64,000 nucleotides of DNA from contig SCFE01000047.1 in assembly GCA_004352715.1 (NCBI GenBank), positions 2,057,724 through 2,121,723 of the forward strand, in the 5' to 3' direction. The stretch is from Hofstenia miamia. Taxonomy: Eukaryota; Xenacoelomorpha; Acoela. A program made the translations under genes and the position numbers. Below are positions 47,901 to 62,806 of the stretch, piece after piece (position 1 is the stretch's first letter; the number at the start of each line of letters is the position of its first letter). The notes beneath the pieces were generated by a model. That model was not told the DNA's origin. It was given only the letters and a program-made list of their open reading frames with translations, and ran no database searches.

Positions 47901-50900
47901 TTTGCCTAAGGCGTTTACTTTAAGCAATCTTTTGCAGGAATGACAATTTAACATTATGCATTTATTACTTTAATTATATTGCGTGATCTCTTGATCATAT
48001 AAGCTTTTTACAAAATGCTTTCCAACTAGTCCCGCTCTAGCCTAATTAGCCCCAGAAAATTCTACGAAACTTGATTACATGTAGAATATTACTTTCCCTG
48101 TGTTATATCATAAAGTGAACTAGTAGAAATCAGGGAAAAAATCCTAATTATGGATCAAAACAATAATTCTGAAAACTGAGTAAAAAAATAAAACCAGTCA
48201 AACTGATAAAAAATTGCACGATTGGAAGCTAGATCGGGCTGAGTCAGAACCGTAAATAAATAATCACAAAATGCCCAGACCAAGAAAAAAATATATATGC
48301 TACTTAAGCTGATTGAAAAAATATAAAGTTAGTAAATTATATTAAAACATGAAATAATTGTTTACTAAGACTTACAAAATCTGCAAGAGATGCAAAGCAG
48401 ATGATAAGGAAATTAAAATTTTTCTCTAGAATTACAGATTTAATTGTTAATCCAAATATCATTACATTCGCAATTGGACCAATGGCAAGTGAAATCCCAG
48501 CTCCAACAATATTTATCAATCGCGTAGCTGTATATGAGGTCTGTGACAAATATTGTTCACTTGCAATTTGTTTGAGAAAAATTTCTTTCCAGTTTGGATT
48601 ATAGCATGTATATCTAGCTGTAGTTTGTTTCATGCCGATTCTTCTAGCAATATACGTTTCATAACTTTCAAATTCAAATGTGTGCAGATAAGCTTGATGC
48701 TCCATGTTGGTGTATGACCTGTGTTCACAGTTTAGGGGAAATATTGGGCATCCTAACTAAAAATAGGGATTAAAATATGAGCATACAATAAAAATGACTT
48801 ATGTATATATATATATATATATATCAGTTGGAGCCGGCTAAGATTTTTCTCAACCGGCCGGTTAGCCGATCAATTTGTCCAAAATTTTTCCGGTTTCAGA
48901 ATATGATGTTTGCTACTCAACGGGGATATTTCGTCAATTTTAGAGAAAGAGAACACAGAAGATTAAAGGTTAAGATAGTTTAATCTCAAATTATACTGAT
49001 ATTGAAATTTGCCAGGTATTCAAATTATCAGTGCAAATTAAATGTATCTTTCAAAACCATAAGTACTACAACAGCATCTTTATTTTCTTATAAAACAGTA
49101 CGATTTTCATTAGCAAACTGTACTGTCGTAAAGAAGTTGCGCTCAGACTCGGCTTCTGAGGTGGTTATTGCAAATACTTTGCGGGCATTTTGGGTGTGAT
49201 GAAGAAACTGGAATTATTTAGGCTAGAAACAAGGGCTGTACGCTCTCTATGCTACAACAAATTCAATGTCGAACAATGTGATCTACATTGTGGTAAGATC
49301 AAAAGAATACCTGTATCAAAGAATATCTAGCTGGTAGGACTAGTTTATTGGCATGTCGGTTGATTGCCAATAAATTTAAAGTTCCGTAAGTAGTAACAGA
49401 ATTCGGCCGTGTAGGCCGCTGTATATACATGCAAATTAAATTGTAAAAATAAATTCTTATATATCATCAAACCAATATATAAAACTTAAATTCGATATAG
49501 TGGAAAGATGATTACTACTTTTATTAGTGAAAACTATTATGAAGATATTAAACAATTTTGTTGCTACAAAACTGACAAATATTCAAATACAGATGTTTGA
49601 ATAAGAAAATTCTGAATTTACAAAATGTCGTTAAAAACAGAGTGAGGGAGATGCAAAGCATTTTATGCACGAACGCCGTGAATTAATCATTGGTTATTTA
49701 ATCACAACCAATTATTTCAAAAATTCTACACTGTGGGTTTCGTGCTAATTGAACAGCACCAACCGGCATGACAACCGTCCGGTGGGGTTGAATCGGTTAT
49801 ATATATATAATAACCTACTACTTCGCAAGCATCTCTTATAACAAAAGTATTTTTCATATTACCTCTAATATCCTTCTAGACTGATTTACTCGTTTGTGTC
49901 ACATAATTAGATGTTAGATACGTAATACCTGAAGTTTTAAATTGATGGCTATTACTTATTTCTTATCTTTTATTGGTAGATAATTCAATTATAAACTACA
50001 CCATTTCAAAATTCAAATTCAAATTGGTACAACGAACACTTAAATTAGCATTATTTAACGTTTTGAAAAATGCATGAAAATAAATTTTTATCGTAGATAT
50101 AAATGTATAAAGCCGTAACATAGCAACATTAATTGCACAAAATGTTTATTCTAATGGCATCATTGTCAGATTGGTTCAGGGATGAAGATGTCTCGTAAAC
50201 TTAGGTCCAAGTCCATTTCAGTCCATATAGTTTAATTGAACCGATCCCAAGCCCATTTTGTTATCTTTGCTAAAAAAAATAAATAATTTTTTAGTTACCT
50301 AGACCAAAGCTGCATATGTTAAAAATTTATAATAAAATCTATATGTAAATATACATGTATATTCACTGCATTTGGCCTGATTTGCGGGAACTATAGCATA
50401 TTAATAGAATTTTTTACATTTTCCACTCATTTCATCCAGTACTTCGACCCAAGCCCGGGCTGCACTGCGAGGCTCATGCGCATAATTCATTTAACGAATG
50501 TGGAAATCTACCATTCGCTATACCGCAAAAGGTATGATTGCATGTTGTTATTAAATATTAGATGGACCATTTTAATTGTTAACTATGCCAATTTAATTGC
50601 ACAAATGCCAACATTAAATCTATTTGTGCCAATATTAATGTTAGATGTGCCAATTTGATTTGAAGGGAAAGGGGTGTACACTTCCTTTATTGTAGAGGTT
50701 CGCTTAGTGTTTAATCCTATTTACCACAGAGGGTTAATTCCATAAAATTGATTTTTGCCAACGTGTAGAAAATTCACTTTTTAGTAACAAAATATTTCAA
50801 ATCACTGCACAATGGCAGGTAATACCATAATAGAATTAACCAGGGAGGGTTGATTCCGTTCCCCAAACCTTTTTAAATATAAGCTTTTTGAAAATCCTAA

Positions 50901-53900
50901 TATATGCTTGTGCTATCCTGACTTTGACTTTTACAGTAGTCGTACAAAATTTGTATTAATTTCACCCACCGGTTCTCAAATCGATTTTAAGAACAACAAA
51001 TTTATTTGCATTCTATGATTTTGTCATAATCAAATTCCAAAAGTCAGTTTCAGATTTTGCTCAGGTAGTTTGAAAATTTCAATCCGATTACAATCAGAAC
51101 TGCAACAGGGTCACCGGGTCGCCAGGTCAGGGAATTTTAGACTGGTTAGCAGGGTCACCGGATCAATGTTTTCCTTAAAGCATCAGGGTCTGCCATGTCA
51201 CCATGTCACAGGAACACATATAAATATAAACAAATGAAGGAAATAAATGATGCAAAGGGACTCCTCTTAATAAAGTTCATTGTTACCTAATCATTGAATT
51301 ATACAAATACAATTTGTGCCTTAAATAGTTTTAATGGCTTCAAAAGTTTTTATGCTGATTTTCGTTTGTTTCTCTATTAGAGGCGAGTCTAGGATCTATG
51401 AATTGAGTGGACTATAGCCAGAGTTAAAAATGGTCTGAGTTCTAAGTAAAATGACCTAGACTCAGCAGAAGTGGAAGTGGTAATGTCCAGTCCTCAAACA
51501 TTGCAGTTGTGTCGGTTCGAGATTTCCTAAGATTATATGCAAATTTATGCAATTTATCATTAATTTTTAATTCAATTCAATGTACACATATTTATAATGA
51601 AATATGTACAATAAATAATTTATAATAAAAAACACCTAAATCATTCGACACATTAATTAAATATCAAAACCACGTCATTCATTTCTGTTGTCTAATCTCA
51701 TTAATAAACACCTTCGTAAAAAATAACTTGATTTTATTAGGTAAAAATTTCTTCTTTATAGCTTGGTAACTAGCAATGGCGTATAAATTGCCTAATTAAT
51801 TATAATTTTGATTTATTACAAGGACAACTAGATTATAATAAATTATTAATTAATATTAATCTAGTTGTCCTTGATTTATTACATAATTACGTCACACTTT
51901 AGGCTTAATAAATGTGAAAATGCTTTTAGATTTCCAAATTACTTTAAGTTTAAAGAGAATTGTAGATGAAAGTATTTGTATCATTAAGTCACACTGGGTT
52001 GCTCAGGATTAAGCATTTGAATATTGCTGTAAATGTTATATATTATCACCTACTGTGGTGCAATAATAGAGTCAAAAGATCTATCTAATAGTTAAGGAAA
52101 TCATGAATTGACCTATAAAACCGTTACAAAATAATTTTATCAGTTCAAAATGAACTTTTAAAAACCTTATTTAAGAAATCCTTTTTAACATTTAAACATT
52201 TATGTTATACCAGACAATGCACCATACTAATGATAAATGACTGAAATCCATCAAAATATATTTTTCAATGTCAGCAAACCAAAACCTTAATCTATTTGAA
52301 GTATCTTGGAAATTTTGAATACTTAAAGTAATCGTGACCCTCGTAGATGGCAAGCACCTCATAGTTGGCCAGTAACCGTTTTATGGAAAGATAACTTCTG
52401 AGTTTATTAGCAGAAAAGATTTTATCATTTTCTTAGCTGAAAAACTATTAGGACATTCTAGTGTTAAAAATGTGCTAAGGCCAAGCATACATGAAGAATA
52501 TCCCTCACAGCGAGATACTAATGATCTCCCTTGAAAATTTCATTTCAGTTACTTCTATGTGTAAATTAAACGTCTGCAAAATTTTAGCAACATTGGCGGA
52601 ACATACACTGTAGACTGCTAAATTCAAAACTGAAATTGGATAAAAATAATATTTGCAATTATAGTATGTGTAAATTTCAAAAAATATTGGTAGTAACAAA
52701 GAGGTGGAGACAGGCAGTTATTTTTTGCCCTAACATTGCCAGCAAATCCCTTTTTTCCATTGTGGTCTACAGTCAAACACTCAACTTTTAGTTAAATAAT
52801 CAGTATTAACAAAAACTGGAACGGTTCTTGAACTTAAGCTACAAAACAAACTGATGAATATATGTAGAAGTTATTTCAAATATACTGTTTTATAAAATTT
52901 GTTAAAAATAGTGGATTATGCTTCAGCACGCAGTTCATTTATTGTTGGTCCTGCTCGCATCACAGCCCGCATAAATATTTATTATGACCCCACAGCCCAA
53001 GTTATCCGAGGTCAGCACACGCCGGGCGAACACCTTGCACCCATGTAATAACATAGTCAAGGAATTTGAAAGTCATTATTCGACCATTCAAATTTTGTTT
53101 AGCTATAGAACTTCCTAATAAGAGATTAATTTTACATATGTAGTAACTTTAATTTAAAGCATATTTTCTTTTTTAGTTGGCGAAAATGTAATTGATAAAT
53201 TTATATGTGTTGATATACATATTGTAATTAACGAATCATTTTCGTAATCAAAAAATTAAAAAACATTAAACTTGCATAAATATTGATAATCGATTCAAAA
53301 AGAGTAAAAAATATGAATAGTACTTAGTGAAATTAAAGATCATTGTGCTAAGTTATAAGAATTACTGATTTTTTCCCACATAGCTGGTTATACATGCCTT
53401 ATATTCATTTAGTCTAAAATAATTCAAAATATTTGATGAATATTGTTTTTTGGTTCAGACACCTCGCACTCGATCATTTTGACATTTGTCGTAATATAAT
53501 ATTTCAACAACCTTTAAAATACACGCTACATGGCATTTTGACCTTAATTATTGAGATTCTGCTATGTCTCATTACATTGATATATTCAGATGTATTACAT
53601 ACCGTATTTACCCATGTATAAGCAGCACCTTTTTCCGCAAAAAATTGCTCCCAAAAAATTGCGGCTTATCTACGGAAACACTTGAAAAACATCTTGCCAA
53701 GGAACCTAATTTGCACATGTATTGTAAACTAAAGTACGGAATCTCGCTGTAATATACATTAAGTAAAGTAATATCCTTGTTTAAACGACAAACAATTAAT
53801 TTATTAAAAATAAAACAATATTTAATTATTTGAATGTATTGTTAATTTAAAATAATATGCATGCAAATATCAAAATCAATTTAGATCAGAATCTTTTTAA

Positions 53901-56900
53901 GTACAATTATATATAAGTTTATAGATATAGGTTTATTAAATACACGTATCGAACTTAAAATTTTACTACAAAATTGTAAGAAATATCTGAATGATGTAAA
54001 TAAATATGTTTCATTGATTCAGTGGTTGTGGATTTTTATTTGGCTCAAAAAACTGTTTTTCCTAAAAATCTTTTACCAAACTCGGGGTGCGGCTTATCAA
54101 CGAATGCGGCTTATACACGGGTAAATACGGTATTTATAATAAAGGCTCCAATAAAATCTAAAAAATCATATTCATTTCCCAAAGTATTTCCCAAAATCGT
54201 GTGCGTTGGGACTAATCAACATAATATTTTTGTAGTTTGCTTTTTAAATATCAAATTATGGCGATTATATTTTCTTTAAAATTTTAATTTTTTAGAGATT
54301 AGTTCAGCACAACGCGACTTTGCGGGTGAGCAAGTTGGATGTGTTCCAAACCAGTTAAAATGAGTCTGATAGTCGGCTCGTGCTAATGCGCAAAGCAGAG
54401 AGTCTAATGCTAATTAGGAAGTGTTTTAAGATATTCTTAAGCTAAAGCGGCATAGGGGCCTCAAACAGTTCAGTTTTAAGAAGACAAATTAGACTAATCA
54501 CTTCCTGCAGTTTGGAACAGCTGATCTTTGAACATCAGTGAACCTCCTTGGCAGGTTATTGCATGCTACACTGTCAAGATAAATTTTAATAGCGTCTTGA
54601 TACTTGAAAATCGTACCTATTCTGGAATATTGCTCAGAGAAATGCAGAGGGCTGCGGAATCAAGCAAAGGTGAACAGCTCAGATTTTTTATTGATTTGAT
54701 TATTATTGATGAGATTCTACGTGGTCTTGAGGAATGCATTGCATTCCATGCAAGAATTCATTAGTTTTTTTTGTTTTGTTGCAGTCTTGTACCTCAAATT
54801 AATAAGTACTATTTACTTTTTTGAAACTTTTAGTGGTAACTTTTTACTTTGTTTTACAAAGTTAATGAAATAAATATATAAATAAATAAAATAACTTGTC
54901 AAATGGAGTTAATTAGCAAAACTTTGCAAATATGAAATTTCAGATTGTTCCTAATTACGCACAATTTTCATTATTAAATAATTATGCAAATAATTTTAAT
55001 ATTTAAAGTGAATATTTAAGGCATATTAAATATAAAATGAATTAATAACCAAGTATTTTGAGTGGGGCAATTTGGGGCCGTAGAGCATAAACAGTGGATC
55101 AATTTAATATAAACCATGATGTCAACATGTGAAAATAGAGCAGGGCACGAAGTCTGTGAAGTAGGGAATCCATTACTAGAAAAATTCCAAAAAATTTGTC
55201 CCACTTTTATCACTGGATTAAAATGGTAATTGGGTAGGTTTAGGTCAATGTTTCGAACTAAATATATTGGTCGGGTCATGCAACCTTAAATAAAAAATAT
55301 TGGTCTTAGTTATTTTAGCAAAACTCCTAAGCTTTTAGTAATTTAAGCAATATTGAAAATTGATATGCAGTAGTGAGTGTTACCCAAAAAAATTATATAC
55401 TGGAGTAACATAGTGCAATCGGTAGGGCTTTGCAAGAAACATTATTCACGTGAAACTTGTTATTAGAACATTCAAAAGTGATTGTCATAACAGTTTTGGA
55501 GGCCTCACCATTATAAAACTAAGAAATATATTGTCATTAAAAACTGTTGACAAACTCAAGCTTCTGAAAATCAATGGATCATTGAACTAGTGCTAATAGT
55601 ATGTCATCTTTCAAAATTTATATTACATTTACACTAGGAGAGGTTTTCTTAAATAAATCTTTTTGTCAATGAAGATTCACAAAGAAAAGTTCACCCTAAG
55701 AGCAATTGCTTGGATATTTTGCTAAGACTTTTTGACAACTTTTTGGATTAAGGGTAATTTAGAAATATTTTGTAAAAATTACTTAACACAAATTAAAGAA
55801 AAATACTGAGATTGCACTGCATAAAATGCTGTATATACCGTATATCCTATTGCATAAATGTATTATTAAAAATTTGTTTCAAATAAAAGATATATAGTAT
55901 TAAATTTAAGCAAAAAATCTAGACATCGCCATATTTGCAGATTCTTCATATAACATTGCGCAGTATCCTGGGAAATTATTATAGTACATGTCATGTGAAA
56001 AACATTGATGTTGTTTGACTTACTGTGCTAGTTCAAATATTTTTTTATAATCATTTTTGTTGTTTGTGAATCACAATGTTATGGCCTTGATAATTATATT
56101 TTTTGAGAAATTTGCTAGTTTAAATGGCTAAAAACTTGTTTGTTAGCATATGTTAAAAAGGGGCCGTGTAGTGCAGAATAATATTTTAGAGTAACTATGT
56201 CTAAAAGAAATCAATGGTTTTTAGCGAAGATACTGAAACCGTGAAGCTTAAAGCCATCTCACTATCTGATGTGCTCAAAAGTAGAACCCAATCAATTAGT
56301 TTGTATAACTTTGCCTTGAGAAGTTCGCAACTTTTGCTGTGTGGTTGCAGTCTTGTATGTAATTGAAATCATTCAATTAACCCAAATATAACGCAGTACA
56401 TAATTCGTTTGAATGTATTAGTTGTAAATTTTACTTTGTTTTACAAAGTTAATTGAATAAATACATAAATAAATATAACAACCTGTCAAATATAGTTAAT
56501 TAGTAAAACTTTACGAATATGAAATTTCAGATTGCTCCTAATTACGTACAATTTTCACTATTAATTAAATATTCAAATAATTAATTAAAATTTAAAATGA
56601 ATATTTAAGACATATTACATTTAAAACAAGTAGGTAATCATGCAAGGTCAAACGCATGCAACCTGTCCAAGTATTTTGAAAACCAGTACACGCTTCAACC
56701 CTGTAAAAAGGATACCTTTTGTACTCAAATGTCGCTGTTTACAAATGGCTTCAGTCGCGGACTCCGAGATGTTGTTTATCTCGGAGTCCGCACTTCAGTC
56801 TTACTTTGATAAATTGACGACAATTCATGCACAGATTTAGCTTCACTTCAACCAACGGTCGATAGGTTTTCTGCTGGATCAAAATATGAGAATTTATTAA

Positions 56901-59900
56901 AATATCAATGTGACGCAAAACAATATCAAGTTGTAGTTTTTGATTGATGCTTTTCAGTATGCACTGATGTTTACAATAGAGGAGATTTAGGGATAATGTG
57001 ATACTTAACGTTCATCAATCTCTAAGTCGATTGCTGAAGATTCTCATCTTGTTAAATATATTAATGCATGAGGCCACAAGAAACGTATTTCACCCGTCCC
57101 GATCCGACCCATTTTACTTGCCTCGAAAAAGTGACCCAAACTGACAGGCTTGACATTGTATGTTGTGCACACAGCACAACACAACATGTTGTATTATCTT
57201 GTATAGAAACTTAAACGTTGTGGTGAACACACAACATGTTGTGTAGGACATAGACATCCAGCGTCCCAAAATTTACTATTTTTCCTTTGATAGAAGAGAC
57301 TGGTCATTATATTTATTTCTATTAATATGAATGCGAACTTAGAACGTCCTTAGAGAAAAATAGCTGACATAAAATACTTTTTATTAACTTCAGGATTTTA
57401 AGTATAGATCTTAGATTAGAAATTTTTACAAATAATAAGCTTTGCATAGTTAAAGAAAAGCTTAATATATTTTCATTAATATAGTTTTTGTAAACATATG
57501 CCCTTCTCACCTTTTGCACAGCGTTATTATTAATAGTATTTTTTAGTTGTAAAGTATATGAAAATCTTGATTGGGCGGGAGAGAATCATATTTTATTTTT
57601 GTTTGTGAAATTGTTTGTACATATTATTTTTACAGATCAAAGTTTTGCTTAGCAAGACTGATGTTGTAACAAATTGCTTCATATCCTAAAGAAAGAATAT
57701 AGCAATTCAACGGACTCAAGTGTTTCTGTTGAAAGACGTTTGCACATGTCGTTGATTGGCAGTCACTGCGCAGACAGAATTTTCTAAAGATTTTGAATAA
57801 AGCAACCATAAAAATGCATTTCACCACCTGAGTTTTCAAAATTTGTTTATTTTTTGAATATTCACCATTCCTTATGTTTGGGTAATCAAGAGATTTAAAT
57901 CCCATGGTAGCAACAAATTAACCTAATAAACAATTATGTTTTCTATAAATAGAGTTCCCAAGTCCCATCGGAGCATGCCATGCTCACATTCGAGAGTTGT
58001 CACGCGAAGGGCATCCGAATTAACAATCAAAATGAAAGAGAAGACTATTCTCTATCCAGAAGTGCTTACAGATTTTAGCTAGCTTTTTTAGGTTGAGAGA
58101 ATAAAATTTGTATTAAAGATTTGAAAAACTTTCTATTCAGTTTAAGGTTAATATGATTCACAAGCATGCTATCACTAATACAATAAAATATTAGGCATTT
58201 CCTCTAAAAATGTCAGAAAAGGACTAATGGATTAAAATGGATTCTGATTACTAATTGCATGATTATTCAAAACAAAAATAGTTTGGCAATTTGATTTATT
58301 GAAGAATTACATTCCAAGTCCAAGGGTGAGACCTAAAATATCTCACTATGAAAGATGGGAGACACTGATACTGCAATTGCGCATGTGTGTTTGCATAGAT
58401 TCAATTTCCAAGATATTCTAGACCTGAGCTGAGAAATATCAGCAAATTGTGTTGTACTGCAGCATCCTGTGTTACCAGATTTCCCCTACTAGATTTTTAG
58501 TTATTAAAAACAATAATTATAATAATTAAGTTTTCACAAATATTGTATAGGATATACCAGAGTGAGACTCAGTTTAGTTAGGTTTCGGGTATAAAATTTT
58601 AGAAAAATCGGGTACGGTTTCGGGTAAGCCCACATATTCCGGGAAAACACCAGCCCTAAGAAGGCCCTTAATTCAATAGTTACTTATTGAGCAGTGCATT
58701 TATAAGCAGTGCATTAAAATCTAAAAGGAGAACAATACATTATCATTTGTTTGAAATTTTGAAGGTCATTTTGCCTTCCGCCATTTCGGGTAGAATTCGG
58801 GTAAGATGCTGTGCATTTTGGAAAATTCGGTTTCGGGTACGTGTTTAAAAAATCGGTTCGGGTTCGGTTCCAAATTCTGTACTCGATTCCAACGTGAGAT
58901 ATACACATGAAAACATATTCATATGTATTACTTATGTGGTTGTTTACCTGGGCCTAAGATAAATATAATAATATTTTTTAGTCATCTAATGAAATATAGA
59001 GCTGAACCTGAATATAGACAATGTAGATCGCAGCTAGCTTTTATAGTGATATGTTTTACTTATTGAATGCCATTTTTATTTGGTCAGCACATTCCCTCCA
59101 TGTGCTATAAAGGAGTATAATTTTGCACAAAGGGTAGTTATTTTGAAATTTAGAAATGTACATATAAGCTTTGCTTTACCATGCAAAGTTACCTTCACAA
59201 AAAATATGCTTCATCAGGTTTTTATTTAAAATTATTTTAATGTTATTAGATTGTTGAATTTATTCCTCGTTTTAATAATAGAGATTATGAACAAATTACA
59301 CAATTTTTTTTCTAATCATCTATTTTTTAAGAATAGCTGAGATTGGCATATTTACCTGAAGCAAGGCATAATGCACATTATAATATTCTTTCTTATGCGA
59401 CAAAAATATCTGCCTTAGTAGACAAGTGCAGAAAATTCTCTAACAAAAATATCTGGACAATACACATGAGAATTTTATAGTAGACGTGCAGGCCACTGAT
59501 ATTCTACAGCACGCATTATTTTATATAAAAATCACTAACAAAAAACTTAATACAGATTAGTCGACTATGCAATCTCATCTCTGTTTATTAGGTGAACCAA
59601 TTGTTCTTATATTCTATGAAATTGTGTGACTATAATATTCAATTTATTGGAAAAAAATGCCATTGTTACACATTAATAAATTTAATGTGAAAAACTTTTG
59701 CTTACTTTTCATATTCTAATATACATAATAGACCAAACATCGATATTACCTATTACTGACCAGAGAAATATATTATACTAAGTTGATGTCTATATACAAT
59801 TGAATGTTAAGTTACCTGTTGACTTTCATCAGTAGCATATGGGCAATCTGCTAAGCTATCACATAACTTACTAGTATGAACGCATATGTCACTAGAACTA

Positions 59901-62775
59901 CATTTAAAATGCGTGTTATTGCAACACCTTTTTTCATCCATATCATCATGAATATTTGTAGCACAGTCAATCTTTCCATCACAAATTTCAATTTTCGAAA
60001 TACATTTTCCAGAAGAAGCACATATGATACCATCTTTGCAATAATTCAAACAGGCAGAACTTAGAGGTTCTTTGCATTCCGTTGATGGAATGCATTTGTA
60101 TTGTTTACACTCTAAATATTTTACTGGCTTAAATGCTTAAATGTCTTTGATTTATGATAGAATAGATTATATATATATATATATATATAATAAATAAGTA
60201 TAAGTCACCAAATATATATATTATATATATATGGGCACTAAGAATAAAGGGGGCGCATTGTATTATTCTCTAGCAAGGGTGGACCCTACGCAAGATTTTT
60301 TCAAATGTTAATATCAGAAATGGGACATATTCCCGCTAAAATCTTTATTTTTGACATGGTCGGAAGCGGACCTCATTTTCACTGGGAAGAACTCTAATAT
60401 CAACCTGAAAATAATATTAGATATTGCAAAATGCCGAAATTTTTTGCACTCTAAGTTATTTACTGGCCTAAGCCTTTTGGTCTTAAGATAATATATAAAT
60501 ATATATATATATATATATTTGTATATATATATATCAAGGGGATCTAATATTTCAGGACGTGACCATTCAAAATGGTAGGAAATCGTTGAACGCTCATTGG
60601 AATTTCTAATTACGTTTTTTACCGCTAGTTGTTCAGAAATGAATTGTATTGCACGTAATTAAAATTAATTATAATCGCTGCATGTATACTGGTCAACAAA
60701 TGCAGTGTTTTCAACTGTTGATCAAACTGTAGAAATGAACCATACACCCGTGTTTTTGCCTTGCCAAAGGATGAATTTCGTCGAAATGCTTGGATAAATG
60801 CCCTACCGAATAAGAGATTGATTTTACCAAAAAATATCTATATTTGTGAGAAACATTGGCTACTAAACTGTACCACTAATAGATCCACCCTCAATTTTCA
60901 ATTTTCCAAGTGCTTGCTTTCGATAAACAATTCGATATAACGAAATAGTGCTGAGGTTATTTCAGATAAATGAGAAAGACGAAGAAATAAATTGGGTGAC
61001 GAAATACAAAGCTTTCGTGATAATGATTGCTTTGCAAATTGGGCTAGCCTTTTAAAACATTTTTCCGATTTGGATGAACGATCATATGGAAAAGTTAAAC
61101 ATATCAGGAATAGATTGTCTATATATTTATAAAATTGACATTAATAGTGATTTACGTAAGACTTTATTTTGGATGTGTGTAAAAAGTATTGAAAGCCAGA
61201 TATTACTTTCCATCCAGTCAATGTTTAAGGATTTCTGTGGTGAAGATGAACCTATTATTAAGATAAACCCAGCAAACAATCTAAAAGTTTTTACGTTGTA
61301 TGAAACAGTTAATTTAATTAAAAGTGTCCGAAAAAATTGGTATTCCCATAAGAATGGCAAAATTGTATTTTTCTATATTGAGAGAACATTGTGCCGATTG
61401 GAATGTTCTTGTCCAGTTGCACAAAATGGAAGCAGATTCGGTCATAATATCTTCAAAACTTACACATACTTCTGTTTCTCCTAGTATAATTCAATATCAG
61501 ATTGTTTCTTATACCTTGCAGGTGTTCAATGGCCATACTTTAGAATCATTAAAGTGTAAGTTTTCAAATGAAGTGTGGACAATGAAATTTATTCGAATTT
61601 TCAAGAATTGGTGGAAAATAGTTAACAAAATCTAGTTTTATGGGCTTCAGAAGAAATGATCTACGCAAATTTCCCATTACCAACATATTCAAACAAACTT
61701 AAACTTTCTTAATGAATTATTGCCAATATTATCTAATCTAACTGGAATTGCCTATCATCGCAAGCATTCTTTAACACATCAAACAGGAACCGCTCTAAAG
61801 TCGAGTACACAATGTTTAATCCATTTATTAAACTATATACTGAATGACCTAAAATGGGATTATTTCTGTCCTGGACACTTTCAAAGCGATGCCATTGAAT
61901 CAACATTTGCTCAGTAGACACATGGCTGGATCGAATTTTTACATTTCCTACTCTGATATTATCATTAGTCATAAAATCGATTCCATTTGCAATCTCTTAA
62001 ACAGTCTTGAAATCTCAGAAATTACTGCTACTACAAATATTTACAAATGTACATTTTGTCACGTCTCAATAGATGAAAATGATGTGTCTTTCATTGACAA
62101 TTTATTGTATAATCGCTATACAAATACAAAGGATTTTAAAGAAATGGTCAATTGCTATTACATAGCTGGATTTTTGGCTTTCAAACATTCACAAATAACA
62201 GAGGTGAGATAATTGAAAACGAAGACTTTGGGAGATTTAAAAAAAAATTTACTATTGGAAATCTCATTGAGCAAAAATCAACGTTGTATGATTTTATTGT
62301 GCTGTCATATTCGTTCTACTTGAAATGTACAAGAAAGTCTTACCGCAAATATGTTTCTAAATGTTTCAGAATTCCTAACGTTTATTTTGAAATTGACATG
62401 CCCGAAAGAGATTTGAACAGAGTCTACAATGTTTTTTCAAAGGGATTTGTTACTAAATATGACTGAATTCAAAAAAATTTGCCAAGTTTTGTTAATCTAA
62501 ATTTTGTTTTAAGTTTTTATGTTTTATGCTTACATACTTGATTTGAAGCATATTTGTATTATAAAACGTAAAAAATACCAGTATTTAAAACATTTTATTG
62601 TTCTTTTTTACGATTTACTTACTAAATATTGTATTTGTAGTCTACTTAATTTATCAAATCCTAAGAAAATACTAGGCTCTACTTACTGTACTTCCATTTT
62701 GATTATTATAATTTGGGCCCGCAACGATTTTCTACCTTTTTGAATTGTCACGTCCTGATTAATTAGATATCCTTG

Positions 62776-62806
<31 letters not shown>

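Larger units (their letters stand above)
54131..59815. other. LDLa-GPCR intron 2, right part
   Basis: 5.7 kb with no exon. It holds a pair of direct repeats (54779-55061 and 56343-56682), a hairpin insertion (56757-56792), two ACAACATGTTGT palindromes (57181, 57231) and a patch of TTCGGGTA-type repeats at 58580-58870. Confidence 0.5.

Noticed and set aside
48824-49800. A hAT element starting at the GGAGCCGGC / CCGGCCGG sequence
   Set aside because: One end resembles the 11.36-kb hAT terminus, but I could not find a matching inverted end or an 8-bp duplication.
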